A DNA stretch of 64,000 bases from UBA4742 sp963773335 (lineage in GTDB: Bacteria; Actinomycetota; Acidimicrobiia; Acidimicrobiales; Acidimicrobilacustridaceae), in assembly GCA_963773335.1 (NCBI GenBank), contig CAVZAT010000004.1, positions 1,178,001-1,242,000 on the forward strand, in the 5' to 3' direction. Positions 9,216 through 17,737 of this stretch are shown piece after piece (within the stretch, counting starts at the first letter, position 1; each line of letters opens with the position of its first letter). The position numbers and the translations under genes were made by a program. Below the pieces are notes generated by a model. It worked only from the letters and a program-made list of their open reading frames with translations. It did no database searches and was not told where the DNA came from.

Positions 9216-9233
9216 CTTGACCGCACGGTCAAG
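9216..9233. promoter_or_regulatory. palindromic operator, TetR type
   Basis: CTTGACCG-CA-CGGTCAAG is a perfect 8-bp inverted repeat with a two-base centre, located 67 bases upstream of the acyl-CoA dehydrogenase start and 93 bases from the divergent membrane protein start. TTGACCG/CGGTCAA palindromes are typical binding sites of actinobacterial TetR-family repressors of lipid metabolism. It may overlap the -35 region. No regulator gene is adjacent, so control would be in trans. Confidence 0.6.
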
Positions 9234-9299
9234 TTTCGTCGGGCCCGATCGACCCGCATCGGGTCGACAGGTCGGAGCCCGACCCACCTGGAGGACTCC

Positions 9300-10562
9300 A
9301 TGAGCGACATCACCATCGAGGCGTTCGAGGACGAGGTCACCACCTTCCTCGAGGCCAACGCCACGCTCAAGGAGGCCGAGCGCACCTTCGAGTGGGGCGA
9401 GGGCACCGACGACGTGTCCCTGTTCGAGGAGATCAGTCGCGACCAGGAGATGGCCGCGCTGGCCAAGGCCCAGAGCTGGCGGGCCAAGCGCTACGACGCC
9501 GGCCTGGGATGGATCAGCGGGCCGGCGGCCTACGGCGGCCGGGACCTGCCGGGCGGCTTCGATCGGCTCTACGGCCAGCTCGAGGGTCGCTACAAGGTGC
9601 CCGACCAGGGATTCTTCGGGATCGGCCTGGGCATGGTGGCCCCGACGATCCTGGCCCACGCCACCGACGAGGTGCGCGACGCCTACCTGGCCAAGCTGTA
9701 CCGAGGCGACCTGGTGGCCTGCCAGCTCTTCAGCGAGCCGGGCGCCGGATCGGACCTGGCCGGGCTGCAGACCCGGGCCGACCGCGACGGCGACGAGTGG
9801 ATCCTCAACGGTCAGAAGGTGTGGACCTCGGGTGCCCAGTACAGCGACATCGGCGAGATCATCTGCCGAACCGACCCCGACATGCCCAAGCACAAGGGCC
9901 TCACGGGCTTCGTGGTGGACATGCACGCACCGGGCGTCGAAGTGCGGCCGCTGCGCCAGATGACCGGGGGCGCGTCGTTCAACGAGGTGTTCTTCACCGA
10001 CGTCCGGGTCCCCGACAGCCACCGGCTGGGCGACGTCAACCAGGGCTGGACCGTCGCCCTGACCACCCTGATGAACGAGCGGGCCTCGATCGGGGCCGGC
10101 GGTGGGGGTGGCACCGGGCTGGGCAACGTGGTGCGCCTGTCGGAGATGGTGCGCCACTTCGGCTTGGCCGACGATCCCGTCACCCGCCAGGAACTGATGA
10201 AGGTCTACATCGGGTTCCAGGTCTCGAAGTACACGAACCAACGAGCCCTGGACAAGATCAAGCGTGGTCAGCTGCCTGGCCCGGAGATGTCGATCGCCAA
10301 GCTGTCGCTGACCAACAACATGTGGCGCAGCGCCAACTTCGTGGCCACCGTGTTGGGTCCGCGGTTGCAGGCCGACACCGGCGAGTGGGGCACCTTCGCC
10401 TGGTCGCAGTTCCTGTGCGGCGTCCCGGGGATGCGGGTGGCCGGGGGCACCGACGAGGTGATGAAGAACATCGTGGGCGAGCGGGTGCTCGGCCTGCCCA
10501 AGGACCCCGGCATCGACGCCACCACGCCGTTCCGTGACCTGAAGGTGGGCACACAGACCTGA
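9300..10562 (+). CDS. acyl-CoA dehydrogenase family protein
   Basis: A 420-residue flavoenzyme that introduces an alpha,beta double bond in an acyl-CoA. Features in order: N-terminal helical domain, FAD-binding middle domain with LFSEPGAGSDLAGLQTRA and NGQKVWTSGAQY, TGFVVDMHAPGV, then the C-terminal helical domain ending in GGTDEVMKNIVGERVLGLP. The start ATG follows a TGGAGGAC site at good spacing. A TetR-type palindrome lies upstream, consistent with regulation by an acyl-CoA-responsive repressor. Monocistronic, with a hairpin directly after the stop. Chain-length or substrate specificity cannot be read from the sequence. Confidence 0.92.
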   Translation: MSDITIEAFEDEVTTFLEANATLKEAERTFEWGEGTDDVSLFEEISRDQEMAALAKAQSWRAKRYDAGLGWISGPAAYGGRDLPGGFDRLYGQLEGRYKVPDQGFFGIGLGMVAPTILAHATDEVRDAYLAKLYRGDLVACQLFSEPGAGSDLAGLQTRADRDGDEWILNGQKVWTSGAQYSDIGEIICRTDPDMPKHKGLTGFVVDMHAPGVEVRPLRQMTGGASFNEVFFTDVRVPDSHRLGDVNQGWTVALTTLMNERASIGAGGGGGTGLGNVVRLSEMVRHFGLADDPVTRQELMKVYIGFQVSKYTNQRALDKIKRGQLPGPEMSIAKLSLTNNMWRSANFVATVLGPRLQADTGEWGTFAWSQFLCGVPGMRVAGGTDEVMKNIVGERVLGLPKDPGIDATTPFRDLKVGTQT

Positions 10563-10572
10563 CACCGCACCT

Positions 10573-10592
10573 CCGGCCCCGGGTGGGGCCGG
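10573..10592. terminator. GC-rich hairpin between convergent genes
   Basis: CCGGCCCC and GGGGCCGG form a perfect 8-bp stem with a four-base loop (GGGT), 10 bases after the acyl-CoA dehydrogenase stop and 15 bases before the end of the opposing gene. A likely bidirectional terminator lacking a T tract. Confidence 0.55.
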
Positions 10593-10607
10593 GTTCGCCG
10601 CCGTCGG

Positions 10608-11462
10608 TCAGGTCGGCTGGTCGAAGACCTGGCCGAGGCTTCCCAGCACCCAGCGATCGGCGGGGTCCACCGACGCGGTCAGTGGACCCCGGAAGCTGAG
10701 CGCTTCCACCAGCTCGACGGCGGGCCCCGCCAGGGTCACGGTGGACGCGTCCGGTGCCGACGCCAACCGGGACGACCCGTCGTGCAGCACCACCGTCGGC
10801 CCCACCTCCACCACCACGCGCAGATCAGGGGCGGTGGCCCGAACGTCGAGGGTGGCCGCTCGGGTCGAGCCGTTCAGGGCCCGGAAGGCCGGGCCCAGGG
10901 CGGCGACGTAGGCCAGCGATCCGGCGATCTCGTCGGGCTCCTCGACCGGGGCCAGGCCCAACGGCAACACGATGTCGCGCTCGTGGATCCAGGCGTCCCA
11001 CAGCGCGTGCAACACCACCAGCCGGATGGCCAGGTGACCGGGCGGTGCCTCGGCCAGCCGGGCCCAGCCGTCGCCGTCGAGGTCGGCCAGGGCATCGGCC
11101 AGCGCCCGGGTGGTCTCGGTGAAGCGGTCGAGGGCCTGGGCCGAGGTCCAGGAGCGGGCATCGTCGACCAGCCGGGCCGGAACGGCCACCGGATCGAACC
11201 CGTCCAGGAACCGGGTCGGGTCGCCCGCCCGGCCCGAGGTGATCGACATCGCCCAGAACTGGTTGGTGGTGGTCAGGTGCGCGACCACGTCCTGCACCGA
11301 CCAGCCCTCACATCGGCTCGGCGCCGCCCATTCGCGCTCGTCCAGATCGGCCAGTCGGGTGACCAGGCGGCTGCGCTGGCGCAGCAAGGGCGTGGCCGGA
11401 TCCTCCATGATCGACTCGATCCGCATCACCGGCTGGTCGCCGTAGCGGGGCGCGATCTGCAT
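10608..11462 (-). CDS. maleylpyruvate isomerase N-terminal (MDMPI/DinB-like) domain protein
   Basis: 284 residues. The N-terminal four-helix DinB-like bundle shows DEREWAAPSRCEGWSV, VVAHLTTTNQFW and DAWIHERD, whose His residues form the metal site in mycothiol-dependent maleylpyruvate isomerase and relatives. The C-terminal 90 residues (VDPADRW near the end) resemble the SCP2-like domain often fused to it. Members are mostly thiol-dependent transferases of unknown substrate; mycothiol use is expected in actinobacteria. ATG at 11460-11462. The gene stands alone. Confidence 0.8.
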   Translation of the reverse strand: MQIAPRYGDQPVMRIESIMEDPATPLLRQRSRLVTRLADLDEREWAAPSRCEGWSVQDVVAHLTTTNQFWAMSITSGRAGDPTRFLDGFDPVAVPARLVDDARSWTSAQALDRFTETTRALADALADLDGDGWARLAEAPPGHLAIRLVVLHALWDAWIHERDIVLPLGLAPVEEPDEIAGSLAYVAALGPAFRALNGSTRAATLDVRATAPDLRVVVEVGPTVVLHDGSSRLASAPDASTVTLAGPAVELVEALSFRGPLTASVDPADRWVLGSLGQVFDQPT

Positions 11463-11956
11463 CGGCGAACCCTACCCCGCGTCCCTGAGCGGGCCCCGAA
11501 CCGGCCGAGCTCGGCTGCCCGTGGCTGGCGATCAGGTCGGACGGGGGTGGGCCCACAGCCAGCGTCGGCGTCCTGGTCCAGGAGCCAACGTGCCGCGGAC
11601 TGCTCGCCCCGCTCACAGGCCGGGGTGGTGGCGAGGTCGGCCATCACCGTGACCCGGGCGGGGCAGGTCTCGATGAACGCCACGAGTCGCCGGTAGTGGT
11701 GCACCTGACGCCACCGACCGCCTCCGCATGCCCCTTCGCGGGTCCGCCACCACCGCAGCGGACCATCAGGCCAGCTCAGGTATGGGGGACGGCGATGGGC
11801 GGCGTCGGGTGGCGGGCCAGGGTCGAGCCACTCCACCACGATGACCCCGCGCTGCCAGACGCCGTCGTCGCGGCAGCACGCCCTCGTCCAACGCCGCTCC
11901 CCCGGGCTCGATGTCGGCCTGGAACCTAGGACGCCGGCGCGGTCAGGAGTGGGCAT
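11426..11956 (-). CDS. possible hypothetical protein, start uncertain
   Basis: This 600-base interval (11463-12080) has no recognised gene. The minus strand has an open frame whose middle part has clear G/C third-position bias and plausible protein-like content (VIVVEWLDPGPPPD, RRLVAFIETCPARVTV, CERGEQSAARWLLDQD). The first 40 and last 40 residues are Arg-rich and look like non-coding translation. ATG at 11954-11956 is a possible start without a good ribosome site. It overlaps the start of the next gene by 37 bases. It may be a real orphan gene, or a fragment of an older gene. No function suggested. Confidence 0.3.
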   Translation of the reverse strand: MPTPDRAGVLGSRPTSSPGERRWTRACCRDDGVWQRGVIVVEWLDPGPPPDAAHRRPPYLSWPDGPLRWWRTREGACGGGRWRQVHHYRRLVAFIETCPARVTVMADLATTPACERGEQSAARWLLDQDADAGCGPTPVRPDRQPRAAELGRFGARSGTRGRVRRCRSRPATATSR

Positions 11957-12080
11957 CGAGCGATGTCCGGCAACGACGCGGGTCGACGCGGGCGATGACC
12001 CCAAGCGCGCCGAACGCGACCCCTTCGAGGCCTACGCGTCGGACCCTGCGCGACATGGCGCGAGCGGTCGAGGATCGGGG

Positions 12081-12611
12081 TCAGCACAGCACGCGGTAGC
12101 CCTGCTCGACGTCCCAGACGTGGTGCACAGGGTCATGAACCATGTAGCGCCCGAGCGATTCGACGGTGAAGCTCGACCCGTCGCTGCGCATGCCGCGCCG
12201 GGCCCACTGGGCATCGGTCACCCTCCCGTAGGCGTCGGCCAGCACTTCACCGTTGGCCACCAGCGCGGCCCGCACCGTCGTCGGATCCTGGTCGGCGTAG
12301 TGCTCGACCTCGGCAGTGGCGTCCTGATCCCAGTTGGCGAAGGTGGGATCGTGCTCGGCCAGCATGAGCCGTAGTCGACCGAGCATCACCGAGAGCACGT
12401 CGCGCACGTGGGCGCCGTACTCCAACGCCGACCACACCTCGGGCTCAGGACGGCGTCGCACCTCCGCGCCGCCGATCAGCAGCTCGTCGAAACGGTGCGC
12501 CACCGTCAGGGTGGCCTCGCCGATGTCAGCCCGATCCAGGGTGGCGGCGTCGAAGCCGCAATCGGGGCAAGGCCGTTCCAGCACCCAGGTCCAGTTCTTC
12601 GTGTCAGCCAT
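12081..12611 (-). CDS. DinB-family metal-binding protein
   Basis: 176 residues. An N-terminal CPDCGFD segment is followed by a DinB-like helical bundle with EYGAHVRDVLSVMLGRL and HDPVHHVWDVEQGY, which carry the conserved His residues of the metal site. Such proteins are related to bacillithiol/mycothiol transferases; the actinobacterial CPxCGFD group has no defined role. ATG at 12609-12611 is preceded by GGAG at good distance. Transcribed in the same direction as RNase HII, 67 bases downstream of it. Confidence 0.75.
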   Translation of the reverse strand: MADTKNWTWVLERPCPDCGFDAATLDRADIGEATLTVAHRFDELLIGGAEVRRRPEPEVWSALEYGAHVRDVLSVMLGRLRLMLAEHDPTFANWDQDATAEVEHYADQDPTTVRAALVANGEVLADAYGRVTDAQWARRGMRSDGSSFTVESLGRYMVHDPVHHVWDVEQGYRVLC

Positions 12612-12678
12612 GACCCAGTCTCCAGCCCTGCAGACGAGGTCACCAACCACTTCCGCCCCGGCAAGGCCGGTGGCGTCC

Positions 12679-13401
12679 TCAGAACAACGTCGGAGGCGGC
12701 TCGGGTTCGGGCTCCCAGTTGGCCGGGCGCTGCCGGGGGATCCCTGTCCAGGGCAGGTGCTCCATGAACACCCAGGTCCGCCGGTGGATCGTGGTCGGCC
12801 CCATCCCCCGCAGGGCGATCTTGTGCCGGGGGCACGGGTAGCCCTTGTTGAACTCGAAGTCGTAGCCCGGGAAGTGCTCCGCTTCAGCTCGCATGATTCG
12901 ATCGCGGGTCACCTTGGCCAGGATCGAGGCGGTGGCGATGGACAAGCAGCTGGCGTCACCCTTGACGATGCGGGTGGTGTTGCCACCGCCCACGAAGTCC
13001 CACGAACCGTCGATGAGCACGTGGTCAGGCTCGAGGCCCAGCCCGGTGATGGCTCGGCTGGCCGCGAGCTTCTGGGCTGCGGACATGCCCAGCGTGTCGC
13101 ACTCGAGGTGGCTGGCGTGACCGACCGACCAGCCCACGCACCACTCGGCCACCCGATCGAACATGGCCTCGCGCTCGCGCTCGGTGAGCATCTTGGAGTC
13201 GCGGATCTTGTAGACCCGACGGTCGCGAGGCACCACTGCGGCACCGACGCTGAGCGGCCCCGCCCACGACCCCCGACCCACCTCGTCGACGCCGACCACC
13301 ACCGACGCGCCCTGCGCCCACAGCTCCCGCTCGACCGCCAGACCCGGAGACTTGGTCTTGATCGCCTTGCGCAGGCGGGGCGCGGTGGCGGCGGTTCCCA
13401 C
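12679..13401 (-). CDS. rnhB: ribonuclease HII
   Basis: 240-residue RNase HII, which cleaves RNA in RNA/DNA hybrids and single ribonucleotides in DNA. The catalytic acidic residues are visible: Asp and Glu of GVDEVGRGSWAGP, Asp of HVLIDGSWDF and the later Asp in KVTRDRIM; the KIRDSKMLTEREREAMF and KGDASCLSIATASILAKV segments are canonical. The Gly-Arg-Gly motif for ribonucleotide recognition is intact. An N-terminal extension of about 35 residues precedes the domain. The GTG start is only three bases from a GTG of the divergent reading frame, so promoter elements must lie inside a neighbouring coding region or farther off. Confidence 0.95.
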   Translation of the reverse strand: MGTAATAPRLRKAIKTKSPGLAVERELWAQGASVVVGVDEVGRGSWAGPLSVGAAVVPRDRRVYKIRDSKMLTEREREAMFDRVAEWCVGWSVGHASHLECDTLGMSAAQKLAASRAITGLGLEPDHVLIDGSWDFVGGGNTTRIVKGDASCLSIATASILAKVTRDRIMRAEAEHFPGYDFEFNKGYPCPRHKIALRGMGPTTIHRRTWVFMEHLPWTGIPRQRPANWEPEPEPPPTLF

Positions 13402-13403
13402 GA

Positions 13404-13964
13404 GTGCGACCCTATCGCCGCGACCCGCTTGCTACCGTCTGGGCGTGCGTCCACTCGCGTCTGCGTCCACTCGCGTTGCGTCCGCCCGCCTTCCGCCGAC
13501 CCACGCTGCGTCGGCCGCCACTGCGTCGGCCATGGCTGGGTCGGCCGTGGCTGGGGCAAGCGACCCTGGCCGCGGTGGATGTGTCCCAGGTGGCCGTCTC
13601 CCTCGGGCGGGCCGCGGTCACCGGCACCCGAGCGGTGATCGCCGGCAAGCGGGCCTTCCTGGCCACCCCGTCGCTGTTCTCGTCCCGTAGCCGGGCCTCA
13701 GTGCTGTCGCACCGCAGCGTCGGTTCGGTCGCCTCCTCCTGGTCGATGATGTCCGCGGGGTCCTGGCTGTCGATCGGCAGCGTGGGCTCCATCGCGTCGG
13801 TCGGGTCGGCGGGGTCGGTCTTGTCCATCGGATCCAGCGGGTCGATCCTGTCGATCGGCGGGTCCGGCGGGTTCTGCTCGCTGGGCCGCGCTCCGAGCGG
13901 CCCCGACCAGCCCGACGACCTCGACGCGCCGTCCGAGCTCGCCCGGCCGCGCCTGATCAGCTGA
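13404..13964 (+). CDS. Ser/Gly/Ile-repeat (SGS-type) hypothetical protein
   Basis: The C-terminal half is a low-complexity array of short units of the form SIGSxGSI/VLSIGS, giving a 6-residue periodicity of small residues alternating with aliphatic ones, as expected of a beta-solenoid. Before it lies a conserved-looking stretch (TLAAVDVSQVAVSLGRAAV, LATPSLFSSRSRASVLS). The N-terminal 50 residues are Arg/Pro-rich. The start is unsure: GTG at 13404 is open, but GTG at 13445 in another frame could start the gene if there is a frameshift near 13560. The region around 13446-13476 has two direct copies of TGCGTCCACTCGCGT. Cellular role unknown. Confidence 0.55.
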   Translation: MRPYRRDPLATVWACVHSRLRPLALRPPAFRRPTLRRPPLRRPWLGRPWLGQATLAAVDVSQVAVSLGRAAVTGTRAVIAGKRAFLATPSLFSSRSRASVLSHRSVGSVASSWSMMSAGSWLSIGSVGSIASVGSAGSVLSIGSSGSILSIGGSGGFCSLGRAPSGPDQPDDLDAPSELARPRLIS

Positions 13965-14191
13965 GCGGCTCGCTCGGCTGGAGCTCCCGATCTGGTCGAG
14001 CTCCCGACCGGCCCGGGTCGGCGAGATCGATGCAGGTTTCGGGCGCATGTCGGCACGGAGAACGCGTGTGAACACCGCGCGACGAGCATGCGAAAGAGGC
14101 CGGGGGTGCCTTGGCCTGGCGCCCGGACGGGTCCACACTCGTCCCAGGGACGGATCGTTTCCGCCCGACCGTTGTGCTCGAGGAGCCGACC

Positions 14192-14461
14192 ATGCTCATG
14201 ACAGCCAAGGCCTCGCCCAGGTTTGGGGACCAGGGTGGTGAGATGACCAGCGGCCAGGTCGGCCCCTTCGAGCCCGGTACGGCCGTGGAGGTTCGCACCC
14301 GGTTCGACGGGCATTGGGCCCGAGGCTTCGAAGTGGTGACCGTGACCGACGACGGCTATCGGGTGCGTCGGCTGTCCGACGGCATCGAGCTCCCCACCCA
14401 GATCGCCCACCAGGACGTGCGCCTCCCCCGGGAGCGCAAGCGCGGCACCTGGTGGTACTGA
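14192..14461 (+). CDS. small conserved hypothetical protein, Tudor/SH3-like
   Basis: 89 residues. The core (GTAVEVRTRFDGHWARGFEV, then GYRVRRLSDG) reads like a small beta-barrel of Tudor or SH3 type, and it ends in an Arg/Lys-rich segment and GTWWY. ATG 14192-14194 is chosen because GAGGAG lies seven bases upstream; a second ATG two codons later is possible. Third positions are G/C-rich. No function can be assigned. Followed by a strong hairpin. Confidence 0.65.
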   Translation: MLMTAKASPRFGDQGGEMTSGQVGPFEPGTAVEVRTRFDGHWARGFEVVTVTDDGYRVRRLSDGIELPTQIAHQDVRLPRERKRGTWWY

Positions 14462-14464
14462 CCG

Positions 14465-14515
14465 CCGGCACCGGCGCCTGACCTCACCCCCCCGGGGGTC
14501 GGGCGCCGGTGCCGG
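14465..14515. terminator. strong bidirectional hairpin
   Basis: A perfect 14-bp inverted repeat (CCGGCACCGGCGCC at 14465-14478 with its complement at 14502-14515) encloses an inner GACC/GGTC stem and a C7/G5 run. It begins four bases after one stop and lies before the opposing gene end at 14548, fitting a shared terminator. Confidence 0.7.
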
Positions 14516-14547
14516 GTGAGTGGCCCGCGATCGGCGTGGGGTATCGC

Positions 14548-14856
14548 TCAGGCCGGTTCGCCACCCACACCTGAGCCGAGCGACTCGATGTAGTCGTCGA
14601 TGGGGATGGCGCCCAGCGTGTGGGTCTTGAGCGTTCCCCGGGCCGCCAGGGTGGTGGTGATGCGCAGCATCGTCGGCTGATCGGGCGCCTCGATGACGGT
14701 GAGGAAGTCCCACTGTCCCATAAGGGCGTACTGGTGCAGCACGTTGGCCCCCATGGCCTCGACCTCGCGGTTCACGCCGCGGATCCGAGCGGGGTTGTCC
14801 CGGACGGTGGCGAAGCCATCGGGTCCGAGGGTCGACAGCATCACGAACGTCGGCAT
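14548..14856 (-). CDS. GYD-domain protein
   Basis: A 102-residue protein of the GYD family: MPTFVMLSTLGPDGFATV, then a conserved VNREVEAMGA, QYALMGQWDFLTVIEAPD and a C-terminal LGAIPIDDY. The family has a ferredoxin-like dimeric alpha/beta fold with unknown function. ATG at 14854-14856 follows AGGAGG with six-base spacing, which settles the start against a longer upstream frame. Divergent from the alpha-mannosidase gene with 66 bases between starts. Confidence 0.85.
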   Translation of the reverse strand: MPTFVMLSTLGPDGFATVRDNPARIRGVNREVEAMGANVLHQYALMGQWDFLTVIEAPDQPTMLRITTTLAARGTLKTHTLGAIPIDDYIESLGSGVGGEPA

Positions 14857-14922
14857 GGGGGTCCTCCTGGGGATCGGCGGCGCACGGGCACCGGGACCAG
14901 ACCGGAGCCTACGCTCGCCTGG

Positions 14923-17720
14923 ATGACCCCGGAACCGCCCGAACCTCGCGCCGTGCACGTCGTCCCCCACACCCACTGGGATCGCGAGTGGTACGAGCCG
15001 TACCAGACCTTCCGCCTACGGCTGGTGGACCTGCTCGACGACCTGCTGCCCCGACTCGACGCCGACCCCGCTTATGCCCACTTCCTGCTCGACGGCCAGA
15101 TGGCGGTGGTGGACGACTATCTGGCCGTGCGACCCGGTGCCGAGCCGGTGCTGCGCCGATTGGCCGTGTCCGGACGTCTGGCCATGGGCCCGTGGTACAT
15201 CCTGATGGACGAGTTCCTGGTCTCGGGCGAGACGATGATCCGCAACCTCCAGCTGGGTCTCGACCGAGCCGCGTCCTTCGGGGGTGCCATGGAGGTCGGC
15301 TACCTGCCCGACATGTTCGGCCACGTGGCCCAGATGCCCCAGCTGCTGCGCCAGTTCGGCTTCGCCCATGCCGTGGTGTGGCGGGGCGTCCCCGAGCGCA
15401 TGGGAACCTCCGCCTTCTGGTGGGAGTCGCCCGACGGGTCCGTCGTGCGGGCCCAGTACCTGCCCGACGGCTACAGCAACGGCGCCACCCTGCCCGACGA
15501 CGCCAAGGCGCTCGTCGGCCTCATGGCGCGGTTCGAACAGACCTACGGGACCCTGGCCGGTGGGCGCCATGACGGTCCTCTGCTGTGGATGAACGGGACC
15601 GACCACCAGATGCCGCGGCCCTGGCTCGGCCAGGTGGTGGCCGAGGCCAACGCTCTGGGCGACGACTACCACATCGAGGTGGGGTCGTTGGCCGACTACC
15701 TGGCGGTGGCCACCACCGATGGTCTCGACCGGGTCATGGGTGAGCTGCGTTCTGGTGCCCGGGCGAACCTGTTGATGGGTGTGGCGTCCAACCGGGTCGA
15801 CATCCACCAGGCCAGCGCGGCCGCCGAGCGGGCCCTGGAGCGACTGGCCGAACCGCTCAACGCCCTGTGGCGCGCCCCCGACCAGTGGCCGGGGGCATTG
15901 CTGGACGAGGCCTGGCTGGCCATGATCCGCAACTCGGCCCACGACTCGGTGTGCGCCTGTTCGGTGGACGAGGTGTCCGACGCGGTGACCCATCGCTACG
16001 CCGAGGCCCGCCAGATCGCGGAGGGATTGACGACCCGGGCGCTGGCTGCGCTCGGTCGGTCCGTGGGCGGCGACCGCACCCTGGCCGTGAACCCGTCGGC
16101 CCGGCCCCGCAGCGGCCTGGTCGAGGTGGCCGTGGCTGGCACCGAGGCGGTCGAGGGAACCCAGGTGCTGGCCAGCTACCCCGGCGAACGCTTCCTCGAG
16201 GGCCTCACCCGATCGCAGCTGGTCGGGGCGCTGACCGGCCTGCTCTACAACGCCAACGACATCGTCGATGCGCGGGTGGCGCTGGACGACGACGGCGTGC
16301 TCGAGCTGCGGGTGGCCCGCGATCCGGTCCACGCGTCCGGCACCTGGAGCGGTCCGGCCCGCATCGAGGTGTCCGAGTTGGCCGCCGCCGATCCCGACGG
16401 TCCGGGACGGGTGGTGTTCACCCGCGCCGCCGGGACCAAGGCGCTGGTGCGCGTGCACGACATCCCCGGATTCGGGTGGCGCCGCGTCGACGCGGTGGCC
16501 GAGGCCGCCCGCATCGGCACCGCAGCCGACCAGGTGGCACCGATCACGGTGGACGGCCTGGTGCTGAGCAACGGCCGGGTCACCGTGGAGGTCGACGAGG
16601 TCACGGGCACGTTCTCGGTGAACGGCCAGCCGGGCTTCGGACAGCTGGTGGACGATGGTGATGCCGGCGACACCTACAACTGGTGCCCGCCCGAGACGGA
16701 CCGGGTGATCGACCGGCCCGAGGCGTGCACGGCGCGGGTGACCGAGACCGGCCCGCTGCGCGCCCGGGTGAGCATCCGCAACCGCTACGACTGGCCCGTG
16801 GGCCTCCAGGACGGCCGGCGCACCGGGGGCCAGGACGTGGAGGTCACCACGACCATCGAGATCCGCGCCGGCGAAGCCCTGGTCCGGGTCACGACCGAGC
16901 TCGAGAATCGGTGCCGCGATCACCGTCTGCGCGGTGGCTCCCGTTGCCGGAACCAGCCAACGCTTCGCGGGCCGAATGCGCTTTCGCCGAGGTGGAACGC
17001 GGCCTGTCCGCCGAAGGCGGACCCAACGAGTGGGGGGTGCCCACCTTCCCATCTCGGCGCTTCGTGCAGACCGGTGGCCTGACCGTGGTGCACGACGGAC
17101 TTCTGGAGTACGAGCTGGTGGACATCCGATCCGGCGACGGCGCTCGAGTGGATCCCGATCTCTCGGCCGCGGCCCCGGCTCCGCCCGAGGACGCCCGGGC
17201 CCACGCCCTGGCCCTGACCCTGTTGCGCTGCACCGGCATCATCTCCCAGGGCCCGATGGCGTCACGCCCGATGCCAGCCGGACCGCCCACCCCGGTGGAG
17301 GGCCCACAGATGATCGGGGCCCACACGATGCGCTACGCCCTCCAGGTCGGGCCGGCCGATCCCTACGCCCTGGTCGACGACGCCTTCCTGGAGCTGCGGG
17401 TGGCCGACCCGGCCAAGATCCGGGGCATGGCCGCGGCCGGTCCGGGCTCGGGTGCGGTCCCGCCCGGCCGGGCGGACGCGGCCGGCGACGGGGTCACCGG
17501 CCAGGCGCTGTCGGTGAGCGGGGCCGAGGTGTCATCGGTGCGCCGGGTGGGCGATCGCCTGGAGGTGCGGGTGTGGAACCCGAGCGATGACGACACCGCC
17601 GTCGAGCTGGCCGGGCGTTCGGGATGGCAGGTCGACCTGCGCGGCGCGCCGGTCGCCCCCTTCACCGGAACGGTCGCGCTGGGCCCCTGGCGCATCGCCA
17701 CCCTGGTCGTCGACGAATGA
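14923..17720 (+). CDS. GH38 alpha-mannosidase family glycoside hydrolase, frameshifted
   Basis: About 932 residues. The N-terminal GH38 domain shows HTHWDREWY (zinc ligands His and Asp) and GYLPDMFGH with the nucleophile Asp; a middle helical region (SAHDSVCACSVDEV) contains the third metal site; the C-terminal beta-sandwich domains follow (FPSRRFVQTGGLTVVHDG, ending in GPWRIATLVVDE). The last 260 residues are in another frame; a missing base near 16928-16940 restores a LPLPEPANASRAECAF junction. Start ATG 14923 is within 3 bases of the conserved N-terminus. It probably removes alpha-linked mannose from glycans inside the cell, since no signal peptide is seen. It converges with the cyclase gene. 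Confidence 0.9.
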
Positions 17721-17737
17721 CTTCCCGAGACCGACGG

